The position numbers and the translations under genes are program-made. The notes beneath the pieces are model-generated. The model ran no database searches and was not told the DNA's origin. It was given only the letters and a program-made list of their open reading frames with translations. A stretch of DNA of 13,910 nucleotides from Thiohalobacter sp. (GTDB lineage: Bacteria; Pseudomonadota; Gammaproteobacteria; DSM-19610). The stretch covers positions 1 to 13,910 of the forward strand of contig JALWRY010000357.1 in assembly GCA_027080445.1 (NCBI GenBank). Reading direction: 5' to 3'. Below are positions 1 to 7,074 of this stretch, one piece after another (the first letter of the stretch is position 1; the number at the start of each line of letters is the position of its first letter).

Positions 1-1535
1 CCCGTATTCCGATTGACTACCCGATCTATGACTGCATCAATGGCGGAAACACCATCCACCACGACTTCCTGCTGACGCTCACCCGCCACGATGGCAAGGA
101 ATTCATTATCCAGGATACCGCCACCCCCACACGTGACAGCCACGGTGATATTGTCGGTATGGTGCTGGTGTTCCACGACTTCTCCAAACTCCACCGTATG
201 TCGGAGAAACTCGCCTACCAGGCCTCGCACGATGACCTGACCGGGCTGCTCAACCGACGTGAATTCGAAGCGCAATTGTCCAGGGCGCTGATTGAGGTCA
301 ATGATGGATCGACCGAACATGCCTTGTGCTACATCGATCTTGACCAGTTCAAGGTGGTTAACGACACCTGCGGCCACAAGGCCGGGGATGAACTACTCCG
401 GCAACTGACTTTCCAGATCAACAAGAAAATCCGCAAACACGATGTGTTTGCACGGCTTGGCGGCGATGAATTCGGCATTATCCTGAAAGACTGTTCCATA
501 GACAGCGCCGAGACACTGGCCACACTGATCAAGGATGCCACCAGCAAGTTCCGCTTCAGCTGGGAACAACACAGTTTCGAAATCGGCGCCAGTATCGGCC
601 TGGTGCCCATCACGCACGGCCATGCCACCACCAGCGACCTGATGATGATAGCGGACTCAGCCTGCTATATCGCCAAGGACAAGGGCAGGAACCGCATTCA
701 CATCTACGAACCAACAGACGAGGATATCATCCAGCGTTCCGGGGACATGCAATGGTTGCAGACCCTCAACAAAAGTATTGAATTCGACAAGTTCGTCATG
801 TTCAGCCAGTTGATCGCCCCTGTCAGTGAAATGGCCGGCACGGCCAGGCATTATGAAATCCTGATCCGCATGAAAGACAGCGAGAGAGGCCTGGTTCAGC
901 CGAGCCTGTTTATCCCGGCGGCCGAACGTTACCAGCTGATGCCTTCTATCGATCAATGGGTAATCAAAAACACCTTCACCATGCTGGCTGATGCCGGGCT
1001 TTCCGGTAAAACACTTCCCCCGAACACGCCGGGCTTCAACGTAAACCTGTCGGCCCAGTCACTGACCGATAACACCTTCCTGGACTATGTCACCGAACAA
1101 TTTGAACGCAGCGGCCTCAACCCCGGTCTCATTACGTTCGAGATCACCGAAACCGCCGCCATCGCCAACCTGACGCGCGCCATCGATGTTATTGAGAAGC
1201 TGAAACAACTGGGTTGCCGCTTCTCGCTGGATGACTTCGGCAGCGGCCTGAGTTCCTTCGCCTACCTCAGCAACCTGCCGGTTGACAGCATCAAGATCGA
1301 CGGTCACTTCGTCAGCGATATCGATAACAACCCTGTCAGTCGCTCCATTGTTGAGTCCATCGCACAAATCGGTCGTGTGATGGGACTCAAAACAATTGCA
1401 GAATTCGTGGAAAACGATGCTATTCTCCAGGAAGCGAGAGATTGTGGTATCGATTTCGTCCAGGGCTACGGCATCGAGCCTCCGCGCCCGTTGCAGAATG
1501 TACTGGCTGAAATCGACGTATCCCGGGAAACCTGA
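1..1535 (+). CDS. PAS-GGDEF-EAL cyclic-di-GMP protein, 5' end outside window
   Basis: The frame is open from base 3, with no start needed at the ATG at 159. Residues encoded before that ATG look like the end of a PAS domain leading into the usual helix before GGDEF, so the gene begins upstream of the window. The GGDEF motif at 459-473 is intact. An RxxD triplet (RKHD), five residues upstream, fits the inhibitory I-site for c-di-GMP. The EAL domain follows: the signature is EIL (855-863), then NVNLSAQ, FEITET, LDDFG (DDFG at 1230-1241), KIDG and QGYG, so the metal and substrate residues of a phosphodiesterase appear present. Known of the family: such proteins make and/or degrade c-di-GMP, often with one domain dominant. 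Inference: both domains could be active here, and the signal sensed is unknown because the N-terminus is missing. The next gene starts 74 bp downstream. Confidence 0.95.
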   Translation, partial: RIPIDYPIYDCINGGNTIHHDFLLTLTRHDGKEFIIQDTATPTRDSHGDIVGMVLVFHDFSKLHRMSEKLAYQASHDDLTGLLNRREFEAQLSRALIEVNDGSTEHALCYIDLDQFKVVNDTCGHKAGDELLRQLTFQINKKIRKHDVFARLGGDEFGIILKDCSIDSAETLATLIKDATSKFRFSWEQHSFEIGASIGLVPITHGHATTSDLMMIADSACYIAKDKGRNRIHIYEPTDEDIIQRSGDMQWLQTLNKSIEFDKFVMFSQLIAPVSEMAGTARHYEILIRMKDSERGLVQPSLFIPAAERYQLMPSIDQWVIKNTFTMLADAGLSGKTLPPNTPGFNVNLSAQSLTDNTFLDYVTEQFERSGLNPGLITFEITETAAIANLTRAIDVIEKLKQLGCRFSLDDFGSGLSSFAYLSNLPVDSIKIDGHFVSDIDNNPVSRSIVESIAQIGRVMGLKTIAEFVENDAILQEARDCGIDFVQGYGIEPPRPLQNVLAEIDVSRET

Positions 1536-1609
1536 CAAGCCCCATCCCGGCACCGTAGCCGACACGATTACAACGACAAACCGCTCTTCATACCTTCCGG
1601 AGTCAAGGC

Positions 1610-2242
1610 ATGCCAACCGACCGACTGAATGAAGCACTGGAACGCTTTTACAAACTGCAGAAGGACCTGGAGGCGGAAATTGACCGCCTGCTACAGGAGA
1701 AGCGTGAACAGTTCCGCTACCACCTTGACCGTGGCAAGGTCCGTTTTGAACAGGGGATGCGCGCACTGCACAAACGCAAGCGTATCGGTGTATGGCGCTA
1801 CCTTAGCCACGCGCGCCTGAGACATATCATCAGTGCACCCGTGATATACAGTGTATTTTTCCCCTTCCTGGCACTGGATATCTTCGTAACGATCTACCAG
1901 CACATCTGCTTTCGCCTCTATGGCATCCCGCTGGTACGCCGTTCGGATCATATTGTGATTGACCGGCAGCACCTCGCCTACCTGAACGCTATCGAAAAAT
2001 TCAACTGCATGTACTGCGGTTACGGGAATGGTGTAGCTGAATATGTCCGCGAAGTTTCCGCACGCACGGAACAGTACTGGTGCCCGATCAAACATGCCCG
2101 ACGCACCCGTGATCCACACCACCGGACAGACCGGTTCCTGGACTACGGTGATGCTGATGCCTGGCGGGAAAAACTGGAAATACTGAGGAAAGACTGGTCA
2201 GGGGCGAAAACGGCAGCAGCCCGGGACATCAAGGGAGAATAA
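1610..2242 (+). CDS. Conserved hypothetical protein with one membrane segment and a CxxC motif
   Basis: I do not recognise a named function. The 210-residue product has a charged, probably coiled-coil N-terminus (about residues 5-50). A basic stretch is followed by one hydrophobic segment (about 74-100) that is probably a membrane anchor. A soluble C-terminal part contains FNCMYCGYGNG (C133, C136) and EQYWCPIKHARR (C158). The three cysteines and nearby histidines could bind a metal or cofactor, but this is inference. I have the impression that this C-terminal core recurs in other proteobacterial hypothetical proteins. The ATG at 1610 is preceded by GGAG at 1599-1602 with 7-base spacing, which supports this start. 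It lies 74 bp after the GGDEF-EAL gene on the same strand and could be cotranscribed with it. It converges on the SCP2-like gene across a hairpin. Confidence 0.85.
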   Translation: MPTDRLNEALERFYKLQKDLEAEIDRLLQEKREQFRYHLDRGKVRFEQGMRALHKRKRIGVWRYLSHARLRHIISAPVIYSVFFPFLALDIFVTIYQHICFRLYGIPLVRRSDHIVIDRQHLAYLNAIEKFNCMYCGYGNGVAEYVREVSARTEQYWCPIKHARRTRDPHHRTDRFLDYGDADAWREKLEILRKDWSGAKTAAARDIKGE

Positions 2243-2280
2243 GCTGTCGGGGAAAATCCCGGGCGAGCCGGGCAGGTTCT

Positions 2281-2314
2281 GCAGGAACGGCAACAGGGAA
2301 GTTGCCGTTCCTGC
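2281..2314. terminator. Perfect 14-bp hairpin between convergent genes, possible bidirectional terminator
   Basis: GCAGGAACGGCAAC (2281-2294) is the exact reverse complement of 2301-2314, with a 6-base loop. It lies between the stop codons of two convergent genes (2242 and 2337). There is no T-tract on either side, so it may act as a weak terminator or as an RNA 3'-end stabiliser. Confidence 0.55.
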
Positions 2315-2336
2315 CGTACAGAACGTGTCGGATGTA

Positions 2337-2729
2337 TTACTGACCCATAACAGCAAAACTGCGTATGAAGGGGCCCGCCATACGTGGATCCTTGATCATG
2401 GCGCCGTAATCACCCACATTGAATTTGAGTTTGCGTGAGGTATAGGCAACGCCCAGCCCCATCATGCCCGGTGGTTTTTTCATCCATTTTTTCCAGTTAT
2501 CCGGTGCAGCGCGTAAATCCCAGTTCAATTCCTGGTTGGAATAATCACCCGCCTCGACGACGTGTCCATTCTCGACACGAATAAATCCTCTTGGACTGTC
2601 TTCACCGTCAAAACCGTAACCGATCGTTGAATTGAACCCGATTTTTTCCAATGCGCCGGCAAGGTTGCTGTCGGCGTTCCATCTTTCCTTGAAACCGTTC
2701 ATCCAATCCGCAGAAAACATATCAGACAT
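2337..2729 (-). CDS. SCP2-like (sterol carrier protein 2 fold) small protein
   Basis: The product is a 130-residue soluble protein with no signal peptide or membrane segment. The central and C-terminal pattern resembles the SCP2 lipid-binding fold: RGFIRVENGHVV, then a LNWDLRA strand, a tryptophan-rich helix (NWKKWMKK), PPGMMGLGVAY, KLKFNVGDY and a final helix. The call is from overall pattern and remembered relatives rather than any catalytic motif. SCP2 domains bind lipids or other hydrophobic ligands, but the ligand here is unknown. The ATG is preceded in sense orientation by GAGGAG with suitable spacing, which supports this start. The gene is monocistronic: it converges on the 1610-2242 gene and diverges from the FKBP gene. 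Confidence 0.8.
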   Translation of the reverse strand: MSDMFSADWMNGFKERWNADSNLAGALEKIGFNSTIGYGFDGEDSPRGFIRVENGHVVEAGDYSNQELNWDLRAAPDNWKKWMKKPPGMMGLGVAYTSRKLKFNVGDYGAMIKDPRMAGPFIRSFAVMGQ

Positions 2730-2990
2730 TTCTTGGTCTCCTCTTGCTGTTTTAGTATGACCGGGACAGCTTAATCAGTATTGTCAGCAGCCCTGAAGTG
2801 AATCCTGCACCAGGTCCTGCTGACAGCAAACCCGATCAGACAACCCACTTGCTTTAAACATAGCATACTTCCTGCCTCAACCCACCCTGAGCGTTCGTTC
2901 TCCATAATGAGCACGGTTTTTGCTAGGAAAGTCGATAACGACGGCAATATGACGCAACGACACAGCACTGGAAAGGTCAGATTAAGTATC
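2730..2990. promoter_or_regulatory. Divergent intergenic region between the SCP2-like and FKBP genes
   Basis: This 261-bp spacer must hold promoters for both flanking genes. I could not identify a convincing -35/-10 pair on either strand. Short open frames here lack ribosome sites and protein character. If the FKBP gene instead starts at its upstream in-frame ATG (2907), the spacer shrinks to 177 bp. Confidence 0.35.
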
Positions 2991-3473
2991 ATGAAAACAA
3001 ATACGATAGGTCAGGACAAGGTGGTAAAACTGGGGTTTCGTGTCACCGACCGGGAAAATGGACGGCTCCTGCAATATGGCGAGGACCTGACATATTTACA
3101 TGGTGGTTACGGCGGAGCCTTCCCGAAAGTCGAACAGGCCATTGAAGGCTGCCGGACCGGTGACAAGGTCAGCGTGCAACTGTCGCCGGAAGAAGGCTAC
3201 GGGCAGCACCAGCCGGAACTGGTCATTACGCTTCCCAGTGAAGCCTTCTCCGATGAGCTGCCGCAAGCCGGGGAAGCCGTGGACGGTGAACTGGAAGATG
3301 GCCGCAGCATGACGTTTACCGTATCCGCAGTTTCAGATGACGTCATACACCTGGACGGGAACCATCCCTTTGCCGGGAAGCACCTGGTGTTTGATTTCGA
3401 GGTTCTGGAGATTCGCGCAAGCACGGAAGCCGAGCGTAGCGCCGGTTTTGCTTTCGACGGGATGTTTTGTTAA
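2991..3473 (+). CDS. SlyD-like FKBP-type peptidyl-prolyl cis-trans isomerase
   Basis: The product is predicted to catalyse cis-trans isomerisation of Xaa-Pro bonds and to act as a cytoplasmic folding helper. The 160-residue protein has the split FKBP core: an N-terminal strand (KVVKLGFRVTD), then YLHGGYGGAFPKVEQAIEGCRTGDKV, SPEEGYG, an inserted chaperone (IF) domain of about residues 72-118, and the closing LDGNHPFAGKHLVFDFEVLEIR. This order is typical of SlyD. The His/Cys-rich metal-binding tail of E. coli SlyD is absent, and the protein ends shortly after the core. The start at 2991 fits where SlyD relatives begin, but its Shine-Dalgarno is weak (AAGG about 14 bases upstream). In-frame ATGs at 2907 and 2949 would add 28 or 14 residues without family resemblance. 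A hairpin follows the stop codon. Confidence 0.9.
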   Translation: MKTNTIGQDKVVKLGFRVTDRENGRLLQYGEDLTYLHGGYGGAFPKVEQAIEGCRTGDKVSVQLSPEEGYGQHQPELVITLPSEAFSDELPQAGEAVDGELEDGRSMTFTVSAVSDDVIHLDGNHPFAGKHLVFDFEVLEIRASTEAERSAGFAFDGMFC

Positions 3474-3496
3474 ACGGTGGCCCGAAGGCCACCGTT
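3473..3496. terminator. Bidirectional hairpin terminator between FKBP gene and adk
   Basis: AACGGTGGCC (3473-3482) pairs perfectly with GGCCACCGTT (3487-3496) around a CGAA tetraloop, which reads TTCG on the minus strand. The stem starts at the last base of the FKBP stop codon and lies 25 bp beyond the adk stop, so it can serve both convergent genes. T-tracts are poor on both sides. Confidence 0.65.
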
Positions 3497-3521
3497 CATT
3501 CATAACAACTGAGACTGAAAA

Positions 3522-4169
3522 TCAGGCCGCAAGGCGCGCCTTGATGGCGTTGATGACGTCTTCGCTGCTGGTCGCCTTGACGGTCACGCACAGCCCTTCG
3601 TTTTCATAGAAACCGATCAACGGGGCGGTTTTTTCGTTGTAGGTTTCCAGACGATGGCTGATAGCTTCTTCCGTTTCGTCTTCGCGCTGGATGACCGGGC
3701 TGCCACACTTGTCGCAAACGCCCTCGACTTTCGGGGGATTGCTCTTCACGTTGTAGATGGCCTGGCAATCGCTATTGGAACAGGTGCGACGGGTGGTCAG
3801 TCGATCCAGGATCACGTCGCGCGGGACATCGATATTGACGGCCATGTCGAGCTTGATGCCGAGTTCGTCCAGCATCACCTTGAGCGCTTCCGCTTGCGGA
3901 ATGGTGCGCGGAAAACCGTCGAGCAGGAAGCCCTTTTCGCAATCCGGTTCCTGCAGGCGCTTGCCCATGATGCCCATGATCAGCTCATCCGGCACCAGGT
4001 CACCGGCGTTCATGTAGGCCTGGGCCTGCTTGCCCAGCTCGGTGCCGGCCTGTACGGCGCCACGCAGGATGTCACCGGTGGAAATCTGTACAGAGCCATC
4101 CATCTCGGTCAGCAGCTTGGCCACGGTACCCTTGCCGGCGCCCGGCGCCCCTAAAAGAATCAGTTTCAT
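3522..4169 (-). CDS. adk: Adenylate kinase with cysteine-containing (zinc-type) LID
   Basis: Cytoplasmic adenylate kinase interconverts ATP + AMP and 2 ADP. The 215-residue product has the P-loop GAPGAGKGT (residues 7-15), ISTGDILR for AMP binding, GFLLDGFPRT, the arginines of LTTRRTC and IQREDET, and the long-form LID domain. The LID carries C130, C135, C152 and C155, the arrangement of a zinc-stabilised LID; E. coli Adk lacks these cysteines. The first pair is C-x4-C rather than the usual C-x2-C. I chose the ATG at 4169 because MKLILLGAPG is the family N-terminus and AGAGGA lies about 8 bases upstream. The open frame extends to 4271, but those 34 residues do not match the family. The small gene at 4287-4622 lies 117 bp upstream on the same strand. 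Confidence 0.97.
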   Translation of the reverse strand: MKLILLGAPGAGKGTVAKLLTEMDGSVQISTGDILRGAVQAGTELGKQAQAYMNAGDLVPDELIMGIMGKRLQEPDCEKGFLLDGFPRTIPQAEALKVMLDELGIKLDMAVNIDVPRDVILDRLTTRRTCSNSDCQAIYNVKSNPPKVEGVCDKCGSPVIQREDETEEAISHRLETYNEKTAPLIGFYENEGLCVTVKATSSEDVINAIKARLAA

Positions 4170-4286
4170 TGCGTTTTCCTCTTGAATGGTAAATATCGTC
4201 AGGCTTTTCGGCGACACGTCTGCCCGGGCCGAAAATACAGGTGCGCATTGTGCTTGCGAAGCGGCGGGCAATCAATGATTTTATGA

Positions 4287-4622
4287 TCAGATATGCGAGA
4301 CCAGCCGGGCGTTCGGGATCGACAGGCGCAGGGCCTCGGTAATTTCAAAGCGGACACCGGCCACAGGCCGGATCGACACCCATAACAGGTTCAGCTTCAG
4401 GTTGAGCTCCGCGAACACCACCGTATCGCCAAAGCGGGCAAGAATGCAGTGAATTTCCTTCAGGGTCTGCTGGATACGCACCTGCGACTTCTTGCGCAAC
4501 CCCGGGATCACCACCATGAAATCGGACAAGGGTTTGCCGTTCTCATCGACAGCCGGTGCGCGTTTGCGCAATGGCTCGGAGGCATCGAGAATCGGCAGCA
4601 ATGTCACACGTGGCAAACCCAT
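4287..4622 (-). CDS. Small conserved-looking protein of unknown function
   Basis: I do not recognise a named family. The 111-residue product has no signal peptide and no clear membrane helix. Visible pieces are LPRVTLLPILDASEPL near the start, SDFMVVIPGLRKKS in the middle, a helix with HCILARFGD, and a C-terminus of LNLKLNLLWVSIRP followed by SIPNARLVSHI. The even mix of strands and helices looks like a real folded domain. I chose the ATG at 4622. A longer frame to a GTG at 4661 is possible, and neither has a strong ribosome site (GGGGA lies about 14 bases before the ATG). It is on the same strand as adk, 117 bp upstream of it, and divergent from the tRNA gene. A chance open frame is less likely than a real gene but not excluded. 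Confidence 0.65.
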   Translation of the reverse strand: MGLPRVTLLPILDASEPLRKRAPAVDENGKPLSDFMVVIPGLRKKSQVRIQQTLKEIHCILARFGDTVVFAELNLKLNLLWVSIRPVAGVRFEITEALRLSIPNARLVSHI

Positions 4623-4702
4623 GCTTTCGACTATAGTCCCCGCTCCCGGGGCTGACAACACAACGTCCAGGCAGCACCGCCAAGTGACTGATAAATCAGC
4701 AG

Positions 4703-4732
4703 TTGGCTGGCAGCATGCGGCTTTGCTAGTAT
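4703..4732 (+). promoter_or_regulatory. Probable sigma-70 promoter of the tRNA-Arg gene
   Basis: TTGGCT (4703-4708) and TAGTAT (4727-4732) match the -35 and -10 consensus at 4 of 6 positions each, with an 18-bp spacer. The GC-rich discriminator (GCTCGCGG) directly before the tRNA is typical of stringently controlled stable-RNA promoters. The predicted start of transcription is a few bases before the mature tRNA 5' end at 4744. Confidence 0.5.
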
Positions 4733-4743
4733 GCTCGCGGAAA

Positions 4744-4820
4744 GTCCCGGTAGCTCAGCTGGATAGAGCAAGCGCCTCCTAAGCGCTAGGTCGGAGGTTC
4801 GACTCCTCTCCGGGACGCCA
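4744..4820 (+). tRNA. tRNA-Arg, anticodon CCT
   Basis: A full cloverleaf can be drawn. The acceptor stem GTCCCGG (4744-4750) pairs with CCGGGAC (4810-4816), followed by discriminator G and an encoded CCA (4818-4820). The anticodon stem AGCGC/GCGCT encloses loop CTCCTAA, with anticodon CCT at 4778-4780, which reads AGG (Arg). There is a five-base variable loop. The T-stem GGAGG/CCTCT has one G-T wobble and the loop is TTCGACT. The D-arm begins GCTCAGC. It converges on relA, whose stop codon is only 12 bp beyond the CCA end. Confidence 0.97.
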
Positions 4821-4832
4821 AAAAAACGGGGT

Positions 4833-7040
4833 TCAGGTCTTGCGTCGCACTTCGATGATATTGGGCAGCTGACCAATCCGGCTCAGCACCCGACTGAGTT
4901 GCCCGATGTCCGTGACCTCGATATGCAACTCCATCCGCGCAATCATATCCTTGCCGTCTGTGCTGGTGTTGATGCCGGTGACATTGATCCGGTCGTTGGC
5001 GAACACGGCGGAAACATCCCGCAGCAGGCCCGGACGGTCGTAGGCCTGGATACGAATGTCCACCGGGAATACCCGGTCCGGCAGGGTACCCCATTCCACA
5101 TCGATCAAGCGGTCGCGATCTTCTTCTTTCAGACGCAGGACGTTGGAACAGTCACTGCGGTGGATGGTCACGCCACGCCCGCGCGTGATGTACCCGACGA
5201 TGGAATCGTTCGGCACCGGGTTACAACAACGCGCCGTAGTGGTCAGCAGGTTCCCTACGCCGAGGATACGAAAATCATCCTGGGATACCCGGTTGCTGCG
5301 CTTGCCGACGATCGGCAGAGCCTGCGGCTCATCGTCAGTGTGTTCCAGTTCCAGCAGGGTACTGACCACGTGCCCGTAGGGCAGGTCGCCGCGTCCAAGT
5401 GAGGCCATCAGGCTCTCGACATTGCTGAAATTCAGCCGTTCGGCGGCTTCTTCCATATGTTGCCCGGACAGGCCCAGCCGATGCAGCTCCCGCTCCAGCG
5501 CCGTGCGTCCCGCGGCGATATTGATCTCGCGGTCCTGCAACTTGATCCAGTGCCGCACCTTGGCGCGCGCGCGCGAGGTCTTGAGATAGCCGAGATGCGG
5601 GTTCAGCCAGTCACGACTGGGGTGCGCCTGGCGGGCCGTCAACACTTCAACCTGCTCACCGCTCTTGAGGACGTAATTGAGCGGCACAATCCGGCCATTC
5701 ACTTTCACGCCGCGGCAGCGGTGCCCGACGTCGGTATGGATATGGTAGGCAAAGTCCAGGGCCGTGGCGCCCGCCGGCAGATCGATCACTTCGCCCTGCG
5801 GTGTCAGTGCGTAGACCCGTTCCTCGACCGACTCGGATTTGAAACGGTCGACAAATTCATGTGCCGAAGGCTCTTCATCCTTCCATTCCAGCAGTTGACG
5901 CAGCCAGGCAATCTTTTTCTCGAAGCCCTCGTCATAGCGCGAGCCTTCCTTGTAGCGCCAGTGCGCGGCAATACCGAGTTCCGCATGCTCGTGCATTTCA
6001 CGCGTGCGTATCTGCACTTCGACCGGTTTGCCCTCCGGCCCGATGACCGCCGTATGCAGCGAGCGATAGTTGTTCGCTTTCGGGTTGGCGATGTAGTCGT
6101 CGAATTCGTGTGGCACATGACGCCACAAACCGTGAACGATACCCAGCACGGTGTAACACTCCACGGCGGTATCCACCAGCACACGCACGGCCTGTACATC
6201 GAAGATCTGGTGAAAATCGATGTTCTTGCGGCGCATCTTCCGCCAGATACTGTAGATGTGCTTCGGCCGCCCCACCACATCCGCCTGGATACCGGCACGG
6301 TCCAGCTCTTCCACCAGGCTTTCCTTGACCAGCTCGATATGCCGCTCGCGGTCGATACGACGGCCGTCGAGCAGGGAAGCAATGCGATGATAGGCATCGG
6401 GGTCAAGGTAGCGCAGCGCCAGGTCTTCCAGCTCCCACTTGACTTGCCAGATACCCAGGCGATTGGCGAGCGGCGAATAGATTTCCAGCGTTTCACGCGC
6501 GATACGTTTTTGCCGCGCCTCGCTCAGGTGCCGCAGGGTGCGCATATTGTGCAGGCGATCTGCCAGTTTGATGAGCACCACGCGCACATCTTCCGCCATC
6601 GCCAGCAATAATTTACGGACATTCTCGGCGCGGCCTTCATCAAGCTGCTGCTGTTCGGACAGCGGCCCGCGAATTTCGCTGATACGTCCCATCTTGGTCA
6701 CGCCATCGACAAGGTTGGCGACCTTTTCACCGAACTCTTCGCGGAGGTCGTCCAGGGTGACATCGGTATCTTCGACCACATCGTGAAGCACAGCAGCCGC
6801 GACGGCTTCATGGTCGAGCTTAAGATGGTGGACGATTTCAGCGACAGCCAGGCAATGCACGAGATAGGGTTCACCGGACGCCCGGGTCTGATCCCGGTGG
6901 GCTTTTTGCGCACGATCGAGCGCCGCACGAATCATCTGTTGCGCAGATTCATCGCGCCCGAAGCTGACTGACGACAACCAGGCATCCAGGTCCAGTGACT
7001 GGCCATCGCTCGGTGTGGTGGTTTCTGCGCGTGCTACCAT
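4833..7040 (-). CDS. relA: RelA/SpoT-family (p)ppGpp synthetase with apparently intact HD hydrolase domain
   Basis: The product makes (p)ppGpp from ATP and GTP/GDP during the stringent response. The 735-residue protein has the full long-RSH layout. The HD domain (about 45-200) carries R53, H62, H86-D87, E90-D91, D161 and N165, matching the known hydrolase metal and catalytic positions. The synthetase domain (about 240-365) has D281, E341 and the motif EFDDYIANPK (312-321), the acidic EXDD form of RelA rather than RXKD of SpoT/Rel. Then come a TGS domain (about 408-470), a helical part, a Cys/His ribosome-binding region (C605, C606, H627, C631) and a C-terminal ACT/RRM domain (about 655-735). 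The start is ATG 7040 without a clear Shine-Dalgarno. It lies 34 bp after the lipoprotein gene, so it is probably at least partly cotranscribed with the transporter operon. E. coli and Pseudomonas RelA have a degenerate HD site, so dual activity here is a real possibility. Confidence 0.95.
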   Translation of the reverse strand: MVARAETTTPSDGQSLDLDAWLSSVSFGRDESAQQMIRAALDRAQKAHRDQTRASGEPYLVHCLAVAEIVHHLKLDHEAVAAAVLHDVVEDTDVTLDDLREEFGEKVANLVDGVTKMGRISEIRGPLSEQQQLDEGRAENVRKLLLAMAEDVRVVLIKLADRLHNMRTLRHLSEARQKRIARETLEIYSPLANRLGIWQVKWELEDLALRYLDPDAYHRIASLLDGRRIDRERHIELVKESLVEELDRAGIQADVVGRPKHIYSIWRKMRRKNIDFHQIFDVQAVRVLVDTAVECYTVLGIVHGLWRHVPHEFDDYIANPKANNYRSLHTAVIGPEGKPVEVQIRTREMHEHAELGIAAHWRYKEGSRYDEGFEKKIAWLRQLLEWKDEEPSAHEFVDRFKSESVEERVYALTPQGEVIDLPAGATALDFAYHIHTDVGHRCRGVKVNGRIVPLNYVLKSGEQVEVLTARQAHPSRDWLNPHLGYLKTSRARAKVRHWIKLQDREINIAAGRTALERELHRLGLSGQHMEEAAERLNFSNVESLMASLGRGDLPYGHVVSTLLELEHTDDEPQALPIVGKRSNRVSQDDFRILGVGNLLTTTARCCNPVPNDSIVGYITRGRGVTIHRSDCSNVLRLKEEDRDRLIDVEWGTLPDRVFPVDIRIQAYDRPGLLRDVSAVFANDRINVTGINTSTDGKDMIARMELHIEVTDIGQLSRVLSRIGQLPNIIEVRRKT

Positions 7041-7074
7041 ATACTATCAGTGTAGACGCAGGACGCTGCGCCCG

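Noticed and set aside
1059..1766. 235-codon open frame on the minus strand
   Set aside because: It runs antisense through the EAL domain and into the next gene, without protein-like features.
4492..4782. 96-codon open frame on the plus strand ending in VAQLDRASAS
   Set aside because: The end is a translation of the tRNA-Arg gene, and the rest is antisense to the small gene at 4287-4622.
4744..4820. tRNA-Arg as a possible integration site for a genomic island
   Set aside because: The downstream side is relA within 12 bp. There is no integrase and no direct repeat of the tRNA 3' end in the window.
5457..6611. 384-codon open frame on the plus strand
   Set aside because: It is antisense to relA, whose catalytic residues are all recognisable, and the frame has no family resemblance and no ribosome site.
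7041..7074. Small GC-rich inverted repeat (GCGCAG/CTGCGT) before relA as an attenuator
   Set aside because: The stem is about 6 bp with a wobble and has no T-tract, too weak to support a regulatory claim.
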